Shown here: positions 43,101 to 55,100 of the stretch, piece by piece | Numbering within the stretch: the stretch's first letter is position 1 | Layout: the number at the start of each line of letters is the position of its first letter | Source of the DNA: Pirellulales bacterium | Lineage (GTDB): Bacteria > Planctomycetota > Planctomycetia > Pirellulales > JALHPA01 | Reading direction: 5' to 3' | Assembly: GCA_033762255.1 (NCBI GenBank) | Contig: JANRLT010000034.1 | Location: forward strand, 1 to 64,000 | DNA: 64,000 bases | Program-made: the position numbers and the translations under genes | The notes under the pieces: generated by a model | Database searches by the model: none | What the model saw: the letters and a program-made list of their open reading frames with translations, nothing else | What the model was told of the DNA's origin: nothing

Positions 43101-46100
43101 CTTTCAAGGACGTATCAAAGTCACTTACCTGGCCGACAAAGTCGAGCACTTTCAGGTGATTCGCTTTGTGGAGGGAGCGTCGGGCGAGGGGGAAAACGCG
43201 ATTGGCCCGGGTGATAGCGTGTTGGAGTCGATGAAGTTGCAGCAGCGGCTGAACTTTTTGGGCGTGACCGACCTAAATAACCAACCGCTGGTGGTTGATG
43301 GCATTATTGGCCCCCTGACGGAGTCGGCCGTCAAAAAGTTCAAATCCCCGGGCAACCCCAACTCTCAGACGCCGGACCGCGACCCGTTTACCGTGCGGCG
43401 GCTCAACCGTATTCCGACGGTGCCGTTGTTCCTGAGTTCCATCGATCAAACAACCTTGGCGAATGGACTGGCGGCCGCCGGCCAGGCGCTGGGAGGGCTG
43501 GAAACAATCGGGGCCTTTGGCCAATTGCTGCCGCTGGTAGGTTCGACCGATCCGGCCGCGATAGTCAACACCCCGTCCGCTGGCGTTACGCCAGCGCAAG
43601 CGGGTGATTTAAAGAATGTGCTGGCGAACAACTTTTTGGCCCCGCTGGCGGACTATTTGACAATCGACCCAACCCCGACCACGGCCGAACTGACATCGTG
43701 GTTTGAGGGAACACCCGTGGCGGGCTTGAGCAACTTGGTCGTCAATTTGACGGACTCGGTTTATCGCATATCCGCCGATTTTACCCACAGCAAGGTCACG
43801 CAACGGGCGCTCGATTTGGGCGAAGCCGCGTTCAACGCCGGATTGGGGCTATCGCCGGGCACACTGATAGACCTGACAACGACCGTCTCGGCCAGTCTGA
43901 CTTTTGGGTTGGACCTGCTGACGGCCGCCGCGGCCGACCCATTCTTTATCGAAGTGGGAAACCTGGGGGTGAGCTTGGCCGCCAGCGCCAACGGCAAGGC
44001 CGTGGCCCTGCAAGGGGGATTTGTCGATCTAAACGCGACGAATGCCAGCTTTGGGATATCAGGATCGATCCAGGTAGCGCCGCTCGATCCCGCTGGCAAT
44101 GGCGGGCGGTGGACGCTCAATGAACTGCGCAATTTTCCCCTGGCACAACTACTAAGCGTGAACGCCACCGGTTCGGCAACTGGGAATATACCGGTAACCG
44201 CCACGCTGTTTGGGGCGCAGCAAACCGGTGCGATCGCGGTCGGCGGCGCGAATAACCTGTTTAGCGGCCCGTTGACGATCAACACCGCGGGACTGGGGGG
44301 GCTGCAAAATCTGGTCAACCTTAGCCCGACGGAATTAGGCGCGACGTTCAACCAGTTGGGAACGTATTTGCAAAATTTCCGCTATACGGACATCCTCAAG
44401 ACCAAGTTGCAATTCACGCTGGACGCAACCTTAGGGGATGCGCTCGACTTGCAGAAAGTTTGGCAGGACCGCGTAACCAGCCTGTTCCAAGAGACCGAGG
44501 CGCGGCCCGCCGTCGGGTCGCTGCAACAGCTTGTCAGTGGACTGGGGAGCTCGCTGACCGGCGGGGCTTACAATCCCACCACCAAGGTCTTGACGCTTAA
44601 TCTGCAGTTGGCCAGCACGTTGGCGAACAAAAAGGCGACACTGGCGTTTCCCGACGGCCTGGGGGACCTTAGTGAAATCAAGACCTCCAGCGTCGCTAAT
44701 TTGGACGGTTCGGGGAGCGTGCAATTTCAGATCGCGATCGATTTGAGCCAGCCGGTCGGCAACGGTTTTACGCTGACGCCCGGGACGTCCCTGTCCGCGT
44801 TGAACGCCGGCCGCGGCGTCAAGGGCATCCGCGATCCCAACCCCCGGCCCGCCGACGGCCTGAACGATTTGCGGATTACGCTTAGCAACGGAACGGCATT
44901 CGAAGTAAATCTGGATGGCGCGCAAACGGTTGCCAACGTCGTGTCGTTGATCTCCGCGGCCATTCCGGCCAGCGTGGGACCGGCGGGGTTTGCCGTCGAA
45001 TTGGCCGGCGATCATTTGCGCCTGATCGACCGCACGCGCGGCGCGGTAAATGAATTTTCGGTCAAGGCCGCCAACAGCTCGCTGGCCGGGCTGGCCGGCG
45101 TTGGCTTGGGGATTTTGGGAATTGTCGGCGAACCCAATGAGGCCGGCGACTACGTGCTCGAAGGAAGCGCCCTGCACGGCGACATGCTGTCAAACCATGC
45201 TTACATCGTCACCAACGGTCCCCTAGCTCCCAAGTTAATGGGGGCCATTGACCTGACAGCCGCCGACATCGACGCCGCCGCGCTGCTCAACCTGGTCCCC
45301 GTGGCCTTGGGGAACGGGACGACGGCGACCAGCCCCGGCTCCGGCAGCACGCGCACGACGTTCGAAGTGACGCTCAAAGATCCCAACAATGATGGTCGTC
45401 TGACCTGGTCCGAGTTCTCGGCCGGAATGAAGAACACCAGCACGATCGCCAACCCGCCGCTGATCGGCGGCAACGCCAATTTTGCCCTCCCGGCCAGTGG
45501 CCAGTTGCCGTGGGGCGCTCCCTCGGCCAACCCGGGAGTCACGGTCAGTTGGACAGATCTGGCCAATCCCGGCACCTTGTCGGTGGACTATGGCCCGCAA
45601 CTGGCCGAATTGGCCGACTACGGCGCGGTCCAAAAAGACGACGTGCTGACGCTGCTACAACAAACCCTGGCGTATGTGACCTCGCTAGAAGGGCAGGCGT
45701 TTTTGCGAGAAAAGCTTCCAGTGCTCAACGAGAGTCTGGCGGATCTGCTGCGGCTCAAGGATACGTTTCAGCGGGTCGTCGACGATTTTAGCGACGATCC
45801 GGTGCAAACCTTGGTCGGAATGGAAGAATCCCTGGAAACAGCGGTCGAAAAAGCGCTCGGGCTCCCCCTGACCGTTAATACCGACGGCCCGGCGGTCGAA
45901 CTGCTCCCCGACAACACCGCCGGACGGCGGGCGTTGCGGATCGAACTGAACTTTAACGCCGGCTACAGCGCGCAGCGAAACCTAAATCTGGACCTGAGCG
46001 ACTTGGGTCTGGCCAGCGCGGGCAGCTTGGTCGACGCCCGCGGCACGGCCGCCTTTAGCGTCGCGGCGACCGCCAATCTTAATTTAGACCTGGGTCTGGA

Positions 46101-49100
46101 CCTGACCAACCGGGCCAATCCCCGCCCCTTTTTGTACAACACCACCTCCGCGTCGATGGGGGCCAAACTCAACGGTTCGGCAATCAACTTTAACGCCACT
46201 GTCGGGCCGCTGGGCGTGGCCATTGGCAACGGCGGCGGCAACCCCGGTTGGTTGGTGATCGACGGCGACGGACTGTTGGACACACCAGCCAATCCAAATG
46301 ACCGGGCCAGCATTACCTTTAACCTGACAAACGCCGATCCGTCAGGGCGGCTGCTATTTGACGCGCTCACGCCCGATGACATCACCGCTGGACCGTTGAC
46401 CGGCCAGATGCGGGTGCACCTACCTGTGCTCAAACGAGACCGCAGCGGCCCGCTGGACCCGGCGCATCCGAATTTGACGTGGCAATTCCCGTTGTCCAGC
46501 CTGGCGAATCCGCCAGCACCGCAGTCCGTGCCCGACTTTGCCGCGGTTTTCAACGCGCTCAATTTGGGCGGGGCGCTGGATGGCTTTGGCGAGGGGTGGG
46601 ATGCGTTGTTTGGCGTGCTTGATTTGGCCCTCGATAACAGCGCACTCATTGGGAAACTGCCGCTGATTGGCGACCAGTTGCAGGACGCGCTCGGATTTAT
46701 CAAGGACCTGCGCGATCGGGTTCGCGATAACCTGGACCAGACGCAGCCAGGGCAAATGATCGTTGACACGTTGCGGCAAAAAATTTATGAGGCCGTAGGT
46801 CCCGGCGGGCTCAACTGGCTGCAAGACCGGAACGGCAACGGCGTGCAGGTGGATGACGTGGTGATTAACCCTTCTTCGCCGGGCATCGGCACCGAGGAAG
46901 TACGGTTTGACATGACGTTGGGACGGTCGCTGACGCTGGTCGATTTGCCGATCGACTTTGACATCGGCTTGCCGTTTTTGGGTTTGGATGTGGATGGCGA
47001 TGTGCAACTCCGCACCGGCTTTACCTGGAATTTCGGGTTTGGGATCAGTAAATCGGCGGGGTTCTTTGTATCCTCGAGCGCCGCCAACGAGTTAACGTTC
47101 AATGTCGATGCGACGATTCCGGGCTTTAACGCCACCGGCACGCTGGGCTTCTTGCAGGTCCAGGCGCGCGATGACGCCAACTCGCCCACGCGCCTGGGAG
47201 GCGCGATTGTCGTGGATCTGCGGGATCCCAACAACGACGGCAAACTCTCGCTCAACGAGCTTTCGACCATTACCGGCTTTGGCCAGATCATTGACGCCCG
47301 CTTCACGGGACAGGCCGACGTCAATCTGCTGCTGACGGCCAGTTTCGGCGGCAACGCGGCCTTTCCCATGATCAAGGCTGACTTGAACCTGGATTGGACC
47401 TTCAATAACAGCTCGACCATGGCCAACGGCTCTGCCTTTGGCAGCGCGCCGACGCTATCGCTCAACAATGTCCGGCTGGACGCGGGCGAGGTCATCAGCA
47501 ACCTGCTGGGTCCATCCCTGCGCGAGATTAACAACATTCTGGGGGGAATCAAGCCGGTCCTGGACGTGCTTCAGGCGCGGCTGCCCGTCGTTTCGGACCT
47601 GCTGGGTCGAGATTTTACACTGTTGGATCTGGCCGAATTGCGGGGCACCATCAGTCCCGAGACCCGCAAATTTATCGACGCGGTATCACTCTTGCTGACG
47701 TTGGCCGACGCCGCCGGGCGGGTCGACGGCGTCGAGATTCCACTGGGCAATTTCGACATCGTTGGGCCCGGATTGCCGGCATTTGACTTGCGCAGCACCC
47801 CTTTAAGCGCGCTCAACCCGCAGACCATCCCGGGAATCAATCTGTCGCTGCCGCTGGTCGGCGACGTGCTCGACTTTATTAACTCGACAGGCGCGCTCAA
47901 CACCTTAGGCGAAGGGAGCGGCGGCGCCAGTAGCGCCGGCAAATTCGTCACGCCCATTTTGGATAGTCCGCTGTCGGCACTCCAGGTCTTGCTGGGGGGG
48001 GATCCCGAAAACATCGTGTTTTTTGCCTACCAGATGCCCACGCTGGAACTGGAGGCCGGATTCGAACTGGTCTTTGGCATCTTTCCGCCGTTCCTCAGCG
48101 CGTTTTTGTCAGGCCAAATCAGTGGTTATGCCAACTTCGCTTTCGGCTACGACGCGTCCGGATTGGCCAAGTTCGTCAAGAGCGGCGACTTTCTCGACGT
48201 CTTTGACGGCTTTTATATTTCTGACCGCAAAAATCCGGACGGCACCGGCGCGGATGTCGACGAAGTCTTTGTGGAAGGAGCCCTCGAACTGGGCGCGTTT
48301 GCCGGCATCAAGGCGGGACCGGTCGATATCTCGGCCGGCGTCAAAGGGGGTGTCTACGCCAATCTGGGCGTGAATCTTAACGATCCCAACGACAGCGGCC
48401 GTATCCATGCATCGGAAATTTATCAGGTCGTCGCGGACCAGGGCCTGGAATGCCTGCTGGACCTGCACGGCGAAATCAAGGCCGGTGCGTCGTTTTTTGT
48501 CACGGTGGAGCTTGGTCCGATCACCATCGTCGACATCGATGAAGAGATCGCCTCGGCCACGCTAGCCAGTTTTGATCACCATTGCGAGGAACCGTCGCCC
48601 GACCCCATGCTGGGGACCAAGGATGCCGCTGGCAAGCTCACGCTGCTGCTTGATCAAAACGGGGACGACGCCTTTCGCGTTCGCGGAGCCGCAAATGGCG
48701 AGGTGATTGTCCTGGCCCGCGGCAAACAGCAAATCTTTAGCGGAGTCACCAGCCTGTTTGGCGACGCGGGCAAAGGAAACGACAGCATCACGATCGACAA
48801 GTCCTTATCGTTGCCCGTCGAATTCTTTGGCGGCGATGGGGACGACATTATCACGTTGGGATTGGGTGGAGGGGTGGTGCATGGCGGGGCGGGAAACGAT
48901 GTGGTAAATGCCGGCGGCACGACCGCGGCGCTCACGCTTTTTGGCAACGACGGCAATGACGTGCTCACCGCCGGGTTGGGGGCAGATATGCTCTTTGGCG
49001 GTCCGGGACGCGACTCGCTGCGCGCGGGCCTGGGGAATGACAAGCTGTTTGGTGACGAGGACGATGACGAGTTGTTTGGCGGCTTGGGGAACGATGAACT

Positions 49101-52100
49101 GACGGGGGGAGCGGGGCACGACAAACTGTTTGGCGAAGCGGGCAACGACAAGGCCTGGGGGGGCACTGGCGATGATCGGCTGGAAGGGGCCGAGGGAGAC
49201 GACGAACTGCGCGGCGAGGAGGGACACGACACGCTCGTCGGTGGCGACGGCCGCGATCTATTGTATGGCGGAGCGGGGGACGACCGACTGGATGGCGGCT
49301 TGGCCAACGACGTTCTGGAAGGCAACGACGGCAACGACTGGCTCGAGGGAGGACGCCACAACGATGTGCTCTTGGGCGGGGGGGGCCAGGACACCATGTT
49401 TGGCGGCCAAGGGAGCGATGACCTGGATGCCGGTGACGGCGATGATCGCGTTTTTGCAGGCCTGTCGGAGGCCGGGGGGGATCCGAATTCCATTCACACC
49501 ATCAACGCCGGCGCGGGCCGCGATATCATTTATGGCGACATCGGTCCCGACACGATCTGGGCCGCCGACGGCGACGATTACATCGACGCCCTGGCGGGCA
49601 ACGACATCATTGACGCGGGAACAGGCAACGATACCGTCATCGCGGGCTTGGGTAGCGACCGCGTCATCGGCGGGTGGGGCCGCGACACCATCTTTGCCGG
49701 GTTGGGCTATAGCGGCAGCGGTGCGGGGAGCGCGACAGAAACCAATGTGATTTTCGGTGACGCCGAGTCCGGCAGTCTGCCCGCTGGCCAGACAATCGCC
49801 AATCAGGCCGATACGATCATCGGCGACGATGGCGCCGATACGATTGATGCCGGCTGGGGCAATGACTTGATTTACGGCCTGGCGGGCAGCGATACGATCC
49901 AAGGAGGCCCGCAGGCCGACATCATCTACGCCGGCGTGAACGAATTGGGAGGCGGCAACGCGGCCGACGTCAATACGATCTGGGGCGACACGCCGATCGA
50001 AAGCACAACCGATTTGACCGAAGAGCAGCGGGACCGCATCTATGGCGACGTTGGCGAAGATGTCGTTCGCGCCGGTCCCGGCAGTGACTATATCGTCACG
50101 CTGGCGGGCAACGATCAGATCTATGGCGAATTGGGCCACGATACGATTCTTACCGCCAGCGGCAATGACCTGGTCTATTGCGGCGCGGGCAACGATGTCA
50201 TTTGGACCGGCGATGGGAATGACCTGGTTTACGCCCAAGAGGGAGATGACGAAATTCAAGGGGAGGCGGACGACGACTTTATCTCTGGCGGAACGGGCAA
50301 CGACCGGATCGGGGGTGGTTTCGGTTCCGACGTTTTGTGGGGAGGACAAGAGGTGATCGCGGCCGACGCCTTTGGACGAACCGAATCCGCCCTGGTGTTC
50401 CCCACTAATTTTCCAGGCGCAAATTGGTCCGTCACGGCGGGCATGCCGCGGATTGTGCCCACGGCGCTCGTGGGACTTTCCGTTGAAGGCCAAATCGAAG
50501 ACGGCCGCGACCTGATCACCGGTGGCGACGGCCGCGATTGGCTGTTTGGCGGCGGGGCCGACGACGATCTCGACGGCGGCAACGACAGCGATTATGTCGA
50601 TGGGGGGGCGGGCAACGACCTGGTCCGCGGCGGCGCCGGGGACGACGTCATTCGCGGCGGCGCCAACCAGGACGTGCTTCGCGGCGACGCCGGCATCGAT
50701 CAACTGTTCGGCGACGCCGGAGTCGATCATCTGTTTGGCGATAGCGGCACGGGGGCTGGCGCGACCCAAATCCTGGCTGGCCAGCGGCTCTTTGGCGGCG
50801 ACGACATTGACTACCTTTACGGCTTCTCGTTTAGCACCCTGACCAGCGACGTAGCCACCGAAAAGAACTTGACAGGCGACGAGTTGCACGGCGGGACGGG
50901 AGGGGATTGGCTGTACGGCGGCATTCGCGCGGACACGCTGTATGGGGACAGCGGCGCCGACACGATCCAGGGGGACGGCGTCATCGGACCCAACTATGCC
51001 GACAACGCCCTCAAAGCGCTCATCGGCGGCGCGGACACATTGTACGGCGGCAGCGGCGAGGACCGTCTCTATGGCGGCGGCGGCAATGACGCGATCTGGG
51101 GGGGCTTTGATTCGGACTGGCTCGAGGGCCAGATCGGCTCCGACGCCCTCTACGGCGGCTCCGACATCGACATGCTGCTTTTGGACACCAACACCGAGTA
51201 CGTTAATCCGGCCTATCTGGCGTTTGCTTCCCCGCTGCCCGAAGTGTTCGACGGCCACCTGGGCAATATCGCGGCTGGCGATACGCCTGACGACAACGCC
51301 ACCGACATTCTGTTGATTGAAGGGACCGACGCCGCCGATGCGATTCGCTTGGGGCAGGTGGGCTATTCTTTCAATGATCCCGTCAACGGACTGCCGCGGA
51401 CCGGAACGCGCCTGGCGATCGATTTCAACAACCGCTGGATGACCGCCGATTGGCGTAATTTTGCCGACTCAACCGACGCGAACGGCCGGCCGCTGGTCGA
51501 ACAAATTCGCATTTCTGGACTGGGGGGGGCGGACACCATCGAGTTCGTGTTTGCGGATACCGCCACTCTGAGCGGCAACACCTTGACGCGGCTCGACGTG
51601 AGCGATCTGGTCGATCGCAGCGACGACTGGGTGGGGGTCATCGATGGCGGTCCGGGGAATGACCTGCTTGCCGGCACTAATGCGCGCGACCGGATCGACG
51701 GCGGTTTTGGCAGCGACCTGATCTTTGGTTATGGCGGCGACGATCAACTGTGGGGGGATGGCGGCATCGGCCAGGGGTTGGCGGGGGACCTGGACACGAT
51801 TTACGGCGGCCAGGGTAATGACGACCTGCTGGGAGGCCAGGGGCAGAATCGGCTCTTCGCGTGGTCGCGCGCCCCCTTGGCCGGACCGGGCGACCAGTTT
51901 GGGGTGTTTATCGACTTGGCGGGCAACCTGTATGACAACGACGGCGGCGGAATCTATCAACTGGAAGACACCGGACTCAATCGGGTCCTGGGGGGCACGC
52001 AATCCGATGAGCTGTTCGGCGGCACGGGGTTGGACTTTTTGTACGGAAACGGCGCGCCGACCAACGCCCCCGATCGCCTATATGACCGGCACGGCAATCT

Positions 52101-55100
52101 GTTTGAAGCGCGCGACGGCACGCTCGCCGGGGACGAATGGAAGGACTATGCGCAAAGCACCGACAAGGTTTGGTATTACGGCGGCACAAACCTCAACGAT
52201 GTGATCACCGTCGACTTTGTGACCGAACCGGGCGTGCTGCAGGGGCATCATCTAATCACCCGCTTGACCGAAAACAACGGCAACTTCACATTCGACGCCC
52301 AGGTGCAACTTGATTTTGAGGCCACCGACGCCAGCGGCAATCGCATCTGGAATCCGACTGACAACTTTTACGGCCGCGCGATCACGGGCGCGATTGCCGC
52401 TCCCGCAAACGGTCGGCTGACGGGCGATGTTGTTTTTACCCTCTTGCTCGACGGCGTCATCCATGAAATTCGGTTGCTTGCCTCCCAGACTGCCACGAAC
52501 ACCAGCTTGGCGGACCTGATTGCCGATCTGAACGCTGCCATCGGCGACGCGGACGTGGCCGGGCTGATCGCGGCACGTCCCAACGGCGACCGCGTGAGCC
52601 TGGTCCAGTTGAACCAGCGGCAAACCGAAACCACCGCCTTGCAAGTGATCGCCACGAACGCCGCCGCAACGGCGGAACTGGGCCTGGGTGACGGACAGAC
52701 CGCCGCCATTGGCTTTGTCGGTTCGTTTGGTCTGTCCAGTTTGCTCCCCCCGGAGGGGGATTTTCTGGCCATTATCGTGGACGCACTCGCCGGGAACGAT
52801 GTGGTCACTGTTGGCCCGACAGTCGTCAAAAGCGTGTGGACCGACGCGGGCGCGGGAGATGATCGGATCGAGTATGTTTCCGGCAAGCCGATCCTCATCG
52901 ACCAGACCGACAATCGCGCGGACGGTTTTGGGAACGGCGATCGCGCCCATGCATATGACCTGGGACGCGCGTTCCAGCCCGGCGACCCGGCCAGCTATCG
53001 AATCAGCGGCAATATCGTCCTGGGCGGTCTGACAATCGATAGCCCGACCGATGAGGATTGGTATTCATTCAAGCTTCAATCCCCTCCCTCCGCCGGTGAG
53101 CAATTGCTGTTCCGCGGTTTGGCTGCCTCCGACCAGCTTACGGCGCGGCTGATCGTGGTGGGCGCTGGCGGCGTCGAAACGGTCCTGGCTACGTCCAGCA
53201 ACGGACAACTGAACTTAAGCGGATTGGGATTACAGGCTAACACCCCATATTACCTGCATCTCCAGACCCCTCTTATACCCACGGTTTACGAACTGGAATT
53301 TATCACGGGCGCGGCGGCCAATACGACGCAAGCGGCCGCAACCGAGATTGATGATCCCGAATCCCCCGAACCGCTCGACTCGCTTGCTGAATTCGCGTCG
53401 ATTCTAGGCCGCCCGTTGCGCGTCGGCGTAGATGAGGCCTGGTACAAATTTCGCCTGGATCGAGCCGCCGCGACGGGCGATCAAGTGTTGTTGAATCTGT
53501 TCGAAGCCGCCGGACCGGTGACCGTGACTCTGGTCGAGTCGCCCCCCACCGCGCCCCTCAAGATTCGGACGGCCGTGACCGCGCTCGCGGGGAACGCGCC
53601 GGCGGCCCTCTCTTTGCAAGGTCTGACCGCCGGCGTCGACTATTGGCTGCGCGTCAGCGGCATTGGCCCCGCACGCTATGAGTTAGCTCCGCAATTAAAC
53701 GGTTCCCGGCAGCTGGATCTTTCCAACCGGCTGGTGAAGGACCTAGGGGATCCAATCATCGTGACCCGCAAAGACGTGATTCTGGGGGGACCCGGCAACG
53801 ACGTGCTCCAGGGGGGGCCGGGCGAAGATTGGATCTTTGGCGGTCCGGGAAACGATGTGCTGGCCGGCGGTTTTGATCGACAAGCGGGCGACCTCTTGTG
53901 GGGGGGGGAGGGCGACGACCTGTACCAGATTTTTCCCGACGGGCAAGCGCTGACCAAAGCCGGGCAGCGCTCGATCACACAAACCGGACAAGCAACGTTT
54001 ATTCCCACCTACAGCGATCGTTTTGATGGCGGCGGCGGCAACGATCAAGTCGTATTTCTGGGGGGAGATCTGGACGCCCAGGGGGAAGCCGTTGATGACC
54101 ACGCCGCTATCCGCTGGAATGCGCTGTTGCACCGGTATGAAGTGACCGCGCGGGCATGGGACGCCGTGAAAAATGACTTTGTCGCGCAGAACTTTCCCAC
54201 GGCCGCCGTATATACCGCCGGTCCGCGCACGGGGGGAGGATCCCTCGAGCAGGGCCGTCTGGCTAGCGACGCAATCTTTACACTTTCCATCAATGGCGGG
54301 TTGCCGGTGGTGATTACCGTGCCAGCCGCGGCCACCAGCTTGAATGGCCAGTTTAGCCATCTAATCACGCAGATCAACGAGGCGATCAACGTCGCCGGAC
54401 TGGCGGGCGATGTCGCGGCCGATGTGCGCGGCGGCCGAATTGTTTTGACGACGGTGCGCCTGGGCGGCTCGGCGACGCTCGCGCTCTCCGCGCCCAACGC
54501 TAGCGCGCTGGCGTTGGGGCTTGCGGCCACCGCCGCGCCCCTAACAGGCGGCAATAATGAGCGCGGATATGCGCAGAATTACGCGTATTACACGATCACC
54601 CAAACCGAAGGAACCACGATCGACCTGCGGGCGGGAGATGACGAATTCCACGCCGATCCCGAGTACCTGATCCGGGGGGGCGAATGGGGATTTGACCCCG
54701 CCGATCGACCGCAACGGGCCAATCCCAACCTGACGATCCTCGGCGGAGCGGGGAACGATAGGTTGTTCGGGGGCGCTGGCGATGACGAAATTGATGGCGG
54801 AGCGGGGGCCGATGTGATCCGCGGCGGCGGGGGGCACGACCGGATTGCCGGCGGCACGGAGGACGATTGGCTGGCCGGCGGCGCTAGCCAGCTCCCCCCG
54901 GATCGTTACGAATACGCCCGAGGCGCGGCTAACGATAAAGTCGAATTCGCGGCGCTCTTTAAAGAGGACCTGACGCCGCTTCAGACCAGCGCGCCCTCCG
55001 ACGTGGTGATTGCGGATCTGTCGTTTAATTATGGCGACCGCGGTGATTGGTACGCTCTGAGAACGCCAGAGGCTCTCCGGTCGTACAATTCGGCCGAGGC

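Noticed and set aside
45963-49493. Several 120-280-codon minus-strand frames inside the giant gene
   Set aside because: All are antisense shadows of the giant frame with Pro/Ser-rich, non-protein-like translations and no ribosome sites.
49258-51258. 666-codon open frame on the minus strand
   Set aside because: It is exactly antisense to the RTX block of the giant protein. The repeated GGC/GAC codons create long stop-free antisense frames, and the translated product is low-complexity Val/Ala with no domain.
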